From a virus, in the IMG/VR virus record IMGVR_UViG_3300009151_000415, positions 1 to 22,956 of that record: a stretch of 22,956 nucleotides of DNA; one strand, written 5' to 3'. Both the position numbers and the translations under genes were made by a program. The notes beneath the pieces are model-generated. The model searched no databases and was not told where the DNA came from. It saw only the letters and a program-made list of their open reading frames with translations. Each line of letters starts with the position of its first letter. Position 1 is the first letter of the stretch. Below are positions 6,543 to 19,000 of this stretch, piece after piece.

Positions 6543-9500
6543 ATGAGCGCAACAGATAGACAAAATAGATTGCTAGTAGCCAAAGATTGGACCAAGGTAT
6601 ACCAGTCTTTCCGCAATGCAGATTTCCAAAGTTATGACTTTGAAAATATTCGTAGAAGCATGATCGACTATCTGCGTCAAAACTTTCCAGAAGATTTTAA
6701 TGATTATATTGAATCCAGCGAATACCTTGCCCTAATCGATCTCATTGCTTATCTGGGCCAAAGCATAGCTTTCCGTGTGGATTTAAATGCTCGCGAAAAC
6801 TTTTTAGAATTGGCAGAGCGTCGAGACAGTGTACTACGCCTAGCACGTATGCTCAGTTACAATGCCAAACGTAACCAGGCGGCCAAGGGTGTTTTGAAAT
6901 TTACTTCAGTTCAGACCACACAAAACGTGCTGGATTCCAACGGACGTAACTTATCCAATCAAATTATCAGTTGGAACGACAGTTCCAACAACAACTGGTA
7001 TGATCAGTTTATCTCGGTCTTGAACGCGGCATTTCCAGCCAGCCAGCAATTTGGCAATCCTTCGGATAGCGCAACAATCTATGACACTCCAACAGAACAA
7101 TATAGATTTAACAACTCTACCACCGCAGTACCGGTATACGGATTTACGAAAACTGTAAACGGTTCGACTATGGAATTTGAAGTTACCAGCACTACATTTA
7201 GTGGACAGGATTATATTTACGAAGACACACCTAAAATTGGCAACCCTATGGCTTGCATTTATAAAAATGATGGTCAAGGATCTGCCAGTAATAATACAGG
7301 ATTCTTTTTCTATTTTACCCAAGGCAAGTTGAATCAAGGATCATTTACAATTTCTCAACCCACAACTAGCGAATCTATTGATATTGATTCTATCAATATC
7401 AATGATACAGATGTATGGTTGTACAAAGTTGATCAACGAGGAATTGAATCAGAGCTATGGACGCAAGTGCCTAATTTATCAGGCAATAATATAATTTATA
7501 ATAGTCTTAATAAATCTATTAAAAACATTTATAAAATAATTACCCGTGCAGGCGATCGCATTAGTTTGTCGTTTAGCGATGGAACATTTGGAACAATTAC
7601 TATCGGTACATTTAATGTGTACTATAGAATCAGCAACGGTTTAGCGTATGTTATAAACCCGCAGGATATAAGAGGAGTATCTCTTACAATCCCTTATACA
7701 TCTGCGCTGGGTCAAGCGGAACAAATAACAGTCACGTTGGCACTTCAATCCAGTGTTGATAATAGTGCATCAACAGAAAGTAATGCCAAAGTCAAAGCAA
7801 ATGCTCCGGCAACTTACTATACACAGAATAGAATGATCACTGCCGAGGACTACAATATTAGTCCACTGTCAGTAAGTCAAGAAATTGCAAAAATAAAAGC
7901 AGTAAATCGAAGTGCAAGCGGCATCAGTCGATATCTCGATCTAATAGACCCTACTGGAAAATATAGCAAAACTAATTTATTTGCAGACGATGGTATACTA
8001 TATCAAGAAGTATACACATCAAGTACTACATTTACATATACCAGCAGAACAGATATCCAGGGAATTATTGTTAATAAAATTTTTGACATCCTGGCTAATA
8101 CTGACTTGAGAAATTTTTATTATTCAAAATTTACAAATATCAATACAACATTGCTGGACATAACATGGTACAATGTCAACACTGATTTGGCATTTTCAAG
8201 CGGATACCTAGGATCCACAATAGATAAAAAACCTTATCTATTGTCCACATATTCAAATACTGCATTGAAATATGCATCTGTTGGATCGTTGATAAAATTC
8301 AAAGCACCATTAGATGCCGACGGCAACGAACAAGTTTTTGATAGAAGCAATAACAATGCGCTAGTAAAGAAAACCATAGTTCCAAAATCCAATACCAGCG
8401 ATTATATATGGGCAGAAATTGTATCATTATTGGGTGACGGTACTGCCAGCGGCACAGGCATCACACTAACCGGCGAAGGCGCAGTATCATTAAACGATAC
8501 TATCCCAACGGGCGCTATTGCAATACGTGTAGTTCCTGCGTGGAAAACAGTTATTGGCAGCGCAACCATTACAACTATGACAGATCTCATAGCCAATAAC
8601 ACTCCATTTGGTTTAAGATACGACATCAATACACAGACTTGGCAACTTATATTTCAATCCAATTTGGATTCTAGTAGCCCATTCAGTCTTAGTAAACAAG
8701 GTGACACAACCAATTTACAGTTAGATGCAAGTTGGCTGTTGTTGTTTGTTACCGATACCATAACATACACAGTGTCCAGTAGGAAACTGCGTTATGTGTT
8801 TGAAAGTGCGGCCCAGCTTAGATTCTACTTTGATGGCAACGAACGTGTATATGACAATGTGTCGGGAAAAGTTCTATCTGATAGCATCAATATCTTAAGT
8901 GTTAATACACAACCGTCACTGGCCGCACCATTCACATTCGATCAAAAATTTAAAATCACTAATCAATTTATTGGTTTGGATGGCTATATTGACACTAAAA
9001 AAATTGTGGTAACCTTTAACGACAAAGATAACACTGGGGTGGTCCAAGATCCAGACTCGTTTAACAATGTTGTAATACCAATGGCATCTGCAAGCATAAC
9101 AGCCAACGAATATATTGTTTTAGAAAAATACACAATAGAAGCAGGGCAGGAAGATTATAGATATATTTCTAATAATGATAGCAAAGTAATCATACTGCCG
9201 ACCCAACCGACAAATTTTTCTCAATATAAAAATGCTCAGTATTTTTATTTTATAGATGTTGATACAGTTGCAGTATATAATTCTGCCATATCAGAACTAA
9301 TACCCAGTTTAGATTATAAAGTATTTTTAGGTAGAGACAATCTTAAATTTCAATACACGCATAATGCCAGTGACACTCATCGTATCGATCCGGGCATCAG
9401 CAATATTATGGATGTGTTTATCCTTACCGATAGCTATGACCTATTGTTTAGACAATGGTTAAACAACGTTATTGCAGATAGACCGTTGCCGCCAAGTAGC

Positions 9501-10028
9501 GATCAATTAAATAATTCGTTCGCACCAAAATTAAACTTAATTAAAACTATCAGCGACGAAATTGTGTATCATCCTGTAAAATATAAAGTGCTATTTGGCG
9601 CCAAAGCTGAAGCATATTTACAAGCACAATTCAAAGTCATTATTAACAAGACTGTGGTACTGTCCGATAACGATATAAAGACTCAAATATTATCTGCAAT
9701 TAATACTTTCTTTGCGTTAGGCAATTGGGAATTTGGAGATACTTTCTACTTTACAGAAATGGCAAGTTATGTTACATCTCAAGTAAGTCCTGCAATCGTT
9801 AATTTTGTTATTGTTCCAGCTTCTAATTCCTTGTCGTTTGGCGGACTTTTTGAAATCAAAGCCGGGCCTGATGAAATCTTTATTAGTGGTGCAACAATTG
9901 ATAACATTGACATAGTAACCACAATGAACTCTACAACTATTAATAGTTTAGGAAATATTACACTAAAATCAAATGCTATAGCAGTACAAGCATTAACAAG
10001 CTCAGCTTACGGATCGTCTAATGTCTGA
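6543..10028 (+). CDS. gp6: Baseplate wedge protein gp6, enlarged
   Basis: 1,161 residues. The N-terminus (about 10-110) is gp6-like: DFENIRRSMIDYLRQNFPED, YLALIDLIAYLGQSIAFRVD and ENFLELAERRDSVLRLARML. A baseplate-J-type core follows (about 370-470), with NAPATYYTQNRMITAEDYNI and SRYLDLIDPTGKYSKTNLFA. The C-terminal domain (about 985-1150) has VKYKVLFGAKAEAYLQAQFK, GNWEFGDTFYFTEMASYV and FGGLFEIKAGPDEIFISGA. gp6 dimers form the inner ring that holds the six wedges together. T4 gp6 is 660 residues; the extra length is mainly between about 470 and 985, a beta-rich, Ser/Thr/Asn-rich region I do not recognise. The gene has its own late-type promoter and a good ribosome binding site, and its last 8 bases overlap the start of the giant gene. 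Confidence 0.85.
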   Translation: MSATDRQNRLLVAKDWTKVYQSFRNADFQSYDFENIRRSMIDYLRQNFPEDFNDYIESSEYLALIDLIAYLGQSIAFRVDLNARENFLELAERRDSVLRLARMLSYNAKRNQAAKGVLKFTSVQTTQNVLDSNGRNLSNQIISWNDSSNNNWYDQFISVLNAAFPASQQFGNPSDSATIYDTPTEQYRFNNSTTAVPVYGFTKTVNGSTMEFEVTSTTFSGQDYIYEDTPKIGNPMACIYKNDGQGSASNNTGFFFYFTQGKLNQGSFTISQPTTSESIDIDSININDTDVWLYKVDQRGIESELWTQVPNLSGNNIIYNSLNKSIKNIYKIITRAGDRISLSFSDGTFGTITIGTFNVYYRISNGLAYVINPQDIRGVSLTIPYTSALGQAEQITVTLALQSSVDNSASTESNAKVKANAPATYYTQNRMITAEDYNISPLSVSQEIAKIKAVNRSASGISRYLDLIDPTGKYSKTNLFADDGILYQEVYTSSTTFTYTSRTDIQGIIVNKIFDILANTDLRNFYYSKFTNINTTLLDITWYNVNTDLAFSSGYLGSTIDKKPYLLSTYSNTALKYASVGSLIKFKAPLDADGNEQVFDRSNNNALVKKTIVPKSNTSDYIWAEIVSLLGDGTASGTGITLTGEGAVSLNDTIPTGAIAIRVVPAWKTVIGSATITTMTDLIANNTPFGLRYDINTQTWQLIFQSNLDSSSPFSLSKQGDTTNLQLDASWLLLFVTDTITYTVSSRKLRYVFESAAQLRFYFDGNERVYDNVSGKVLSDSINILSVNTQPSLAAPFTFDQKFKITNQFIGLDGYIDTKKIVVTFNDKDNTGVVQDPDSFNNVVIPMASASITANEYIVLEKYTIEAGQEDYRYISNNDSKVIILPTQPTNFSQYKNAQYFYFIDVDTVAVYNSAISELIPSLDYKVFLGRDNLKFQYTHNASDTHRIDPGISNIMDVFILTDSYDLLFRQWLNNVIADRPLPPSSDQLNNSFAPKLNLIKTISDEIVYHPVKYKVLFGAKAEAYLQAQFKVIINKTVVLSDNDIKTQILSAINTFFALGNWEFGDTFYFTEMASYVTSQVSPAIVNFVIVPASNSLSFGGLFEIKAGPDEIFISGATIDNIDIVTTMNSTTINSLGNITLKSNAIAVQALTSSAYGSSNV

Positions 10029-13000
10029 TAACAAAAATCCAACAGGTTCAAACAATTACTCTTTGGTAGATCTACTACCAAATTATTATCGTACCGATAC
10101 CAACAAAAAATTTATTCAAGCAACTATTGATCAGTTGTCGCAAAAAGGCACGGCTAAAAAACTTACCGGATATATTGGTCGCCAAAATGCAAAGTCGGCC
10201 AACGGTAATGATGTGTATATCAAAGCACCTACCAAAGATAGACAAAACTATCAATTGGAACCGTCTGTGGTTATCAATGATAAGACTGGTAGCACAACAT
10301 TTTTTAAAGATTATCAAGACTACATCAATCAGCTAAAAGTATTTGGAAGTGATGTTTCCAATCATGAAAACATAAACAGACAAGAATTTTACAGTTGGGA
10401 TCCGCATATCAATTGGGATAAATTTGTTAACTTCCAACAGTATTACTGGTTGCCTTATGGTCCTGATTTGGTCAAAATTGCTGGTCAACAGTTAAACATT
10501 TCTAGTACCTACACTGTAGTAATAGCTCAATCTGCTACGTTACAAAAAGAATATTTGTTTACTCCTAACGGATTAGATAGAAATCCTGCACTGACTTTGT
10601 ATAGAGGACAAACTTATTATTTTGAAATTGATAGTCCTGGAGAACCGTTCAGTATCAAAACTTCTCGTACTCCTGGGTCAACTGACAGATACACTGACGA
10701 AAATTATATAGATAAGTTTGCAGTTGAATCCGGAACAATCAAATTTACAGTACCAATTACTGGTCCTGATAATCTGTATTACCTAAGCGAACGTAATCCT
10801 GATCTAGGCGGTTTAATTAAATTTTTAGATATCACTGAAAATGCATACATCAATGTCACTGAAGAATTGTTGGGTAAAAAAACATATACTCTTTCTAATG
10901 GCACACCGTTAAGCAACGGGATGAAAGTGTCTTTCGTAGGCAAAGTCACACCTGCCCAATATGCTCAGGGCGAATTCTATGTAGAAGGAGTTGGGACAGC
11001 GATTAATTTAATACCGACTACTACATTTGAAATTATCAGTACATATACTCAAGACAAAGCGGTTAATTTTGATTCAACATTATTTGATCAATATCCTTTT
11101 GCGGCCGCAACTTCCTTTACCGGTACCCCGGACTATATCACTATCAACAGAGCAAGCAAGGATCATAATCCGTGGACTAGATACAATCGTTGGTTTCATA
11201 CCGACGTTATCAATGCCAGTGCCAAGTTTAATAATACACTTGCAGATTTCAATCAAGCCAGTCGGGCAGTGCGTCCGATTATTGAATTTGAACCAAATTT
11301 AAAGTTATTTAATTTTGGTTCAGTAGCAACCAACGATGTAGATTTGGTCGATAACTACACCACCGATGTGTTTAGTATAGTGGAAGGTTCTGCAGGATAC
11401 AGTGTTGACGGTATCAAATTAACACAAGGCATGAGAATTGCATTTATAGCTGACCCTGATATAACTGTAAAGAATAAAATTTACAAAGTCTTGTTTGTCA
11501 ACATTGAAAATTCAGGCATAGGAGTTCCGCAAATACGATTGGTATTAGATGAAACGCCCGTTGCTGGATCAAACATGCTGGTAAGACAGGGTGTCACTTA
11601 TCAAGGACAAAGTTTTTGGTTCAACGGCACAGACTGGAAATTCGGCCAACAAAAACTAGTTGTAAATCAAGCACCGTTATTTGATTTATTTGACGAAACA
11701 GGTTCAAGTTTTGCCAGTTACAGCGGCTCCACATTTGCAGGAACCAAATTATTCAGTTATAAAATTGGAAATACAACTGCCGATAAAGTTCTAGGATTTA
11801 GTCTAAGTTATCAAAATATTAGCAACATCGGAGATATACTATTTGCGTTCAATTTACTAACGGATTCGTTTGATTATAAAGACTCTGACATTTTAATTAG
11901 TAAGTCTTTTAACACTGGATTTTTATCCAAACTAACATTTACTAATAGTCAACAGTTTGTCAACGGTTGGCAAACTAGTTTAGTAACACGTTACCAGCCG
12001 GCAATCAGGATTTACAAAAATTCTGGATTAACAAATAATTTTCCATTAGATATCTACGATAACAAAACTGATTTATCAGATTTGGAAATTCGATTATATG
12101 TCAACGGACGCAGACTTAATATTGCAAACTGGACCATAACGGATTCTTCTACTTACAAAAAAATTAAATTATCTGCAGACATTGCAAGTACTGATGTATT
12201 GACAATTAAAGCATTTGCTAGACAGCCTATCAATAATAACGGATATTACGAATTACCAATTAATTTACAAAATAATCCTCTAAACAAAGATATGGGTAAT
12301 TTTACTCTAGGCGAAGTTACAGATCATTTAAATTCTATTATTGATAATATTCAATCGCGATTTGTAGAAATCAAGCCTGGCGAAAACAATTTAAGCGACT
12401 TGGGAAATATAACTCCTTACGGCACTAAATTTGTACAGCACAGCGGTCCAGCTAGTCTGGCGCTATATCATATCACCAGCGAACAAAATAATATTGTTAA
12501 GGCTTTAGAAAAATCTAGGGACGATTACGGCAAATTTAAACGTAGTTTTTTACTTGCCGCTAAAAATCTAGGAGTTGATACTGATGTTGTTAATCAAGTT
12601 AACTTGATATTAAAAACACTATCAGCGAATAAAACACAAAAATCTCCTTATTACTTTAGTGATATGGTTCCTTTTACAGGAAAGAAAACAACAGAATATA
12701 CTGTTGTGGACAGCAGAATTAGAACATATCCATTGTCTACCACATTTAGTAATAAAGTAATATCAAACAAAGCAGTTAGTGTGTACCTTGGCGGAATACA
12801 ACTACTGTACGATATTGATTATTCTTTTACAACAGATGGTTATGTACAACTTAATGATACCGTTCACTTGGTTAATAATGATACTGTTGTAATTTTTGAA
12901 TATGATAGTACTGACGGATGTTTTATTCCACCAACTCCTACTAAATTAGGGTTATGGCCAAAATTTTCACCTAAAATATATGTGGATAACAGTTACGTAG

Positions 13001-16000
13001 TTCCACGTAGTATCATCATGGGCCACGACGGTAGTCAGACATTGGCGTATGGCGACTACAGAGATAATATTATTTTAGAATTAGAAAAACGAATTTATAA
13101 TAATATTCAAATTGAATACGATCCTACAATTTTTGATATTTACGATATTCTTCCAGGTTATTTTAGAACAAGTAACTTTACATTGGATGAATTTAATAAA
13201 GCACTTGCTCCTGGATTTTATAAATGGGCAGGAATCACAGGACGAGATTTTTCTAAACAAATTGATTTTAATAAATCTAATTCATTCACTTATAATTACA
13301 AAGGCCATACTACACCAGACGGTAGAAATTTACCAGGATATTGGAGAGGAATTTATCGTTGGATGTATGATACCGATAAGCCCAACGTAGCTCCTTGGGA
13401 AATGTTGGGTTTCAGCGAAGAACCTCAATGGTGGCAGAACAAATACGGTCCTGCGCCGTACACAAGTAATAATACTATACTATGGCAGGATTTGGCTATA
13501 GGAGCAGTTAGTGAACCAGGCAAGGCAGTAATATATAGAAGTAAATTTGTTAGACCAAATTTATTAAAACATTTACCAGTTGATGATGCCGGCAACTTGG
13601 TTAGCCCGTCAGCCGCACGATTATCGACTGGAGTCTTTAATTCGGATATCCAGAGTCATTATGTGTTCGGAGATACTGCACCAGTCGAATCTGCATGGCG
13701 CCGAAGTAGTTATTTTCCATTCAGCACATTGATTGCTTCGATGATCCTACAACCGGCCCATACGTTTGCTACCTGTTTAGACAGATCGAGAACTGTAAGA
13801 AATCTATGTGGACAATTGGTATACAAAGATACCAATTTAAGAATTAGACCACAGGATGTTGTATTGCCTAGTATCTATTCTAGTAAAACTAGAGTGTATA
13901 CTTCCGGAATTGTTAATTATCTAGTAGAAGCATTAATTTCAAATAATTTTAATTATTATAATGACTATCAATACAATTTAACTAATCTAAATATCAATCT
14001 ATCTTACAGACTAAGTGGATTCTCAAGCAAAGAAAACTTTAATTTAATTTTAGATAGTAAAAATCCAGCGGCATCCGGCAACGTGTTTGTGCCTCCTGAA
14101 AACTATAAAATTGTATATAATAGTTCAAGTCCTATTAATAAAATATCCTACAGTGGAGTTATTATTTCTAAAGTGGATTCTGGATTTGAAATCAAGGGTT
14201 ACAGTTCTTCAGAATCATTTTTTAATTACTATCCTTATAGACAAGAAGCCGGCCCACAAGTGAATGTCGGCGGAATCAGTTCAAGTTTTGTAAAGTGGAC
14301 TGCTGGTAAAACGTTTGCGGTAGGACAGCTTGTTTTATATAGTGGAAAATATTATCGCACATTGTATACAACAACTGCCCAGGATTCTTTTGATTCTACA
14401 GCATTTGCCCCATTACAAATATTACCAATAACGGGCGGAGCAACAGCAGTATTTAGACAATCGTGGGATACAGAAACTGTGAATATACTGCCATACGGTA
14501 CAGTGTTGAACAGTATTCAAGCAGTGGTTGACTTTTTATTAGGATACGGCGAATATTTAAAAGGCCGTGGTTTTATATTTGAAGATTTTAATAACGAACT
14601 GTCCCAAGTAAGCAACTGGGAAACTTCAGCCAAAGAATTTATGTTCTGGACTACACAAAAATGGTCTACTGGAGAAAATAAATGGGAGCAATGGACTCCA
14701 AATATTGCAATTAACTATGGACAGATTGTAAAGTATCAAGACGAATACTATACTGCTATACAAAACATTCCAGCACAACCTGTATTTCTACAAGAGCTTT
14801 ATTTTAAATTGGATGGACTCAGTACTGTTGGAAGTGCAGTAATTAGTCTAAGCCCTAGTGCCAACAAGTTGACATTTATGTCTGAGCTATCAGTAGCAGA
14901 AGATATTAATAATCCATTTAACGAATATGAAATATTCCAAGTTGACGGCTCTAGTCTAACTCCGGCAGACATGAATTCAAATAGACAGGGTAATCTTGTT
15001 ACATTCACACCATCTAATAACGGTACAATTTATAATGCTAGTTTTTATCTAGTACAAAAAGAACAAATTTTAATTTTAGACAATTCAACAGTATTCAATG
15101 ATGTAATTTACAATCCAGAAAGCGGATACAGACAAGAACGTATTAGGGTATCGGCATTTATAAGCAGCCAGTGGCTGGGTGGGTTTGAAGTTCCTGGATT
15201 TATTTTCGATCGAGCTGATATAGCCCCTTGGAAATCTTGGACTGATTATGCGTTGGGCGACATTGTGTACTATCAAGGATATTATTACAGTGCCAATAAT
15301 TTCGTACCTGGTACCTCTGAATTTAATTCCAATGATTGGTCGCAAATTAAGAAACCGTCACCTGTGCTGTTGCCTAACTGGTCTTATAAAGCAGGACAGT
15401 TCGAAGATTTTTATAATCTAACAGAAGATAATTTTGATTCCGGCCAGCAAAAAATTGCTCAGCATCTAATAGGCTATCAAAAAAGACAATATTTAAATAA
15501 TATTATACAGGATGATATTAGTGAATTTCAATTTTATCAAGGAATGATACGAGAGAAAGGAACGCAAAATAGTCTTAACAAACTGTTTGATGTGCTGAGT
15601 GCCGATAATAAAGAAAGCATAACATTTTTTGAAGAATGGGCAATTCGTGTTGGACAGTATGGAGCAAGTGAAGCATTCGAAGCTGTGGAGTTTGTGGTAA
15701 CACAGCCAGATATAACCAAGAATTCTCAAGGATTCTATCTGACACTACAGCCAGAGCGTTCTACTAATTTTAATCTAAATATATCTGCTAATAGTGTATA
15801 CCTAAAACCGCAAGGATATGATGCTAAACCGTTTCCGACTAATAACAATCAAAAATCTTTCCTAAGATCTGCCGGATATGTACAAGCTAATTCTGATACG
15901 ATTCAGATTAAAACTTTAGCTGATCTATCAACACAAGATATTGCACAATTTAAAGATGGTGCATATATTTGGGTATCGTTTGCAAACACCAGTTGGAACA

Positions 16001-19000
16001 TATATAGATTCACATCTGTAAAATTAATGCCAACTAATGCAATTTATAACACAGACAAAACAATATCTATAACAACAACAAACTTTGTGGATCCTAGTAT
16101 AGTTGGATATTATATCGGAATCCAACAAGTATCTTTCGCAGGTTTTTATAAAGTAATTTCAGCAGAATTAACAACCATAGTACTGGATGCATCGTCATAC
16201 ACTCCAGCCGCAGAATGGCCCACAGCTGAAACAATAAAGAATAATTTGCAAATTTTTAATCTATATCCAGTAAGAGCTAATTCAATTGACAGTGCAAATG
16301 ATATTATTAAATCTTATACTAAATTAGGTGATAAAATTTGGGTCGATGATGACGGCACCAGCAAGTGGGCATCCTTGGAATTAACTTCAGTATTTTCTCA
16401 AGCTGAAATCAAAAAACCATATACATCTCAAGACACTGCACACGGGCGTGTAGTAACACTAAGTCAAGACGGACTGATTGCGGCAGTAGCCACTCAAACA
16501 GGTCAAGTAATAATTTATGAAAAGCAAGGCCCAACTTGGATTTTCAAACAAGCAATAACTCGCCCGTTCATGGCACAATATGACTTTGGGCAAGATCCAA
16601 ATCTTCCTGATACATTCGCTGAAACAATGGCAATGAGTGCCGACGGACAATTTTTAGCAGTAGGTAATCCTCGAGCCGGCAAACTGGCTACCAGGGTCTT
16701 GCCTAACGGAAATGTTATTTGTGATAAATCTGCATTAAACTCAGCTAGCACACAAACAGGCACAGTGAGCTTGTACCAGAAAGATGCTTACAATGAATTT
16801 TTGTTATTGTTTACAATTGCCAGCGGTGACGACATCACAGATCAACAATTTGGATCATCTCTTGAATTCGGAACAAATACATTATTCGTCGGATCCAAAG
16901 GCAATACCAATTACGGAACTCAAGCAACTGTTTTTGAATTAAGATACCTAGCAGGGATAGATAATAATGTATCAGTCGCCAACACAAATGCTGACGGCGA
17001 ATCAGCACTTGCCATAGCCACAGTTACATATGATGCTGGAAACGCATTTTCATCTAGCGGGCCCACAGATTTAGTATTTGACGGTGGTTCTTCTATCACA
17101 ATAAACAGTACCGCAGACAGATGGGTAATTGTACGTCCTGGCCTAAGTGTAAACAATGGCACCGGCATCGGATATGGGTTATCATTATCTGTAACGTCCG
17201 ATAATTCCATATTGGCAATCGGCGCACCGTTTGGTGGAAGCGTGTACATTTACAAATTAAATTCTAACAATGTTTACGATTTATCGCAGACACTCAACGG
17301 CAAAACACAAACAGTTTCTCAGTCGACTACAGTTGCCGGAGTTGAATCCTTCAACACACTGACTTTGAATGGCGGTTACGGATTTAGAACCGATAACACT
17401 AAATTTATAAATTCATCATTGGCAAATTTAAGTACCACTGGTGGCTCAGGTACTGGTCTAATCGTAGATGGAATATTAAATGCCAATGGAACAATCCAAA
17501 AAATCAGTGTTAGACAGCCAGGTAAAAATTACAAAGTCGGCGATAGTATCACTGTAATAAATCCTATTGGCAACGGATCTGCATTAAGTTTATCTTGGGC
17601 AAGTAGAACTTATACTTCACCTAGTGATGATGGAATTCCTTATAAACTTGGCGATACTGTAAATTATGGCGGCATCAACTATGTTGCTGTGGGCAACACA
17701 ACAGGAAATACTCCTAGTTTAGTGTCAGCATATTGGTCTCAGATATCATTTGCCAATGCATTAGTCGGCGCAGATATCAGTACAACAACTCTTATTGGTT
17801 CAGGCTCCGGACTAAAAGTCAAATTGGCAACTGCAACATCGAGCGGCGCAACAGCTGGAAGTACAGTGATCCCAGTCACCACCATCAACAATTTTGAGGT
17901 AGGACAATCTGTATTTTCATCAACTTCTGCAACAGCATTTGCTTCCGGAACATATATTACACAAATTAACAAAGCAATTTTTCAATCAACACTGTCGGAT
18001 AATGTGTTAACTGTTAATAAAATAACAGCAGGAAATAACAGTATTATTGCAGAAATTATTGGATCTATCAACGGTACTGTTCTTACAGTAGAATCTCTGG
18101 CCGGAGCACAATTAATTCCAGGCATGGCACTATCAGGTGCAGGAATTCCAGACAGCATCTATATCGTCAGTGGATCCAATAATAAATGGACTATTAATAT
18201 ATCTGCATCTGTGACTAGTGTACAAATTACAGCCACATTGTATGAAACAATCAAACCGGGAATGTGCTTAACAAACCCTGCACTTGATACACCTGCCACA
18301 TTCACAGGAACAATAACTACCAAAGGTACATCAACACTGACTGGTGCAGTGACAACATTGATTGGAGGAGTGGCATCGCTATATAATGCCACTATTTCAG
18401 GAACTAAATTAACTTTTGATGCAGTAACAGGCGGGGATCCTGTAGTTGCTGGCATGGTGTTGACTGGCTCGGGTGTTTCATCCGGAACAACATTGCTGTA
18501 CGGTACTGGAACTAATTGGACAGTCAGTATTAGTCAGACTATTGGATCGCCTGTTACAATAACTGCTACATTGACCACAGCAACAATTAATGGATTTTCT
18601 TTAACTTTTTCAAAGTTTACCGGAGTAGCTTTACAAATTGGAGCAGTATTAAGCGGTGGATCTGTTGCGGCAGGCACCACAGTTGTGGGCGGCACTGGAC
18701 TCAGCTGGATTGTCAGCGTTAATCAAATAGCAACATGCACAACAGCCACACTTCCATACGGAACCATAAGCGGAAATACATTGACTTTTGTGGCATCTTC
18801 TGGTGCACCTGTAGAAATTGGTATGGCTGTGGTAGGAAATACAACAGTGCCAGGAACATTTATTACCGGCGGCTCTGGAAACACATGGTCAGTTAATATT
18901 AATCAAACAACTACTTGTACTCAAACTACCTTACAAGCGTCCTTGATAAATGCAGAAATCAATGGTACGACCCTAACATTCACCGGCATATCTGGAGCAG

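Noticed and set aside
17739-18455. Hydrophobic minus-strand frames opposite the repeat region.
   Set aside because: They arise from the complement of Gly/Thr/Ser/Ala-rich codons in the beta repeats; no start signals or known motifs.
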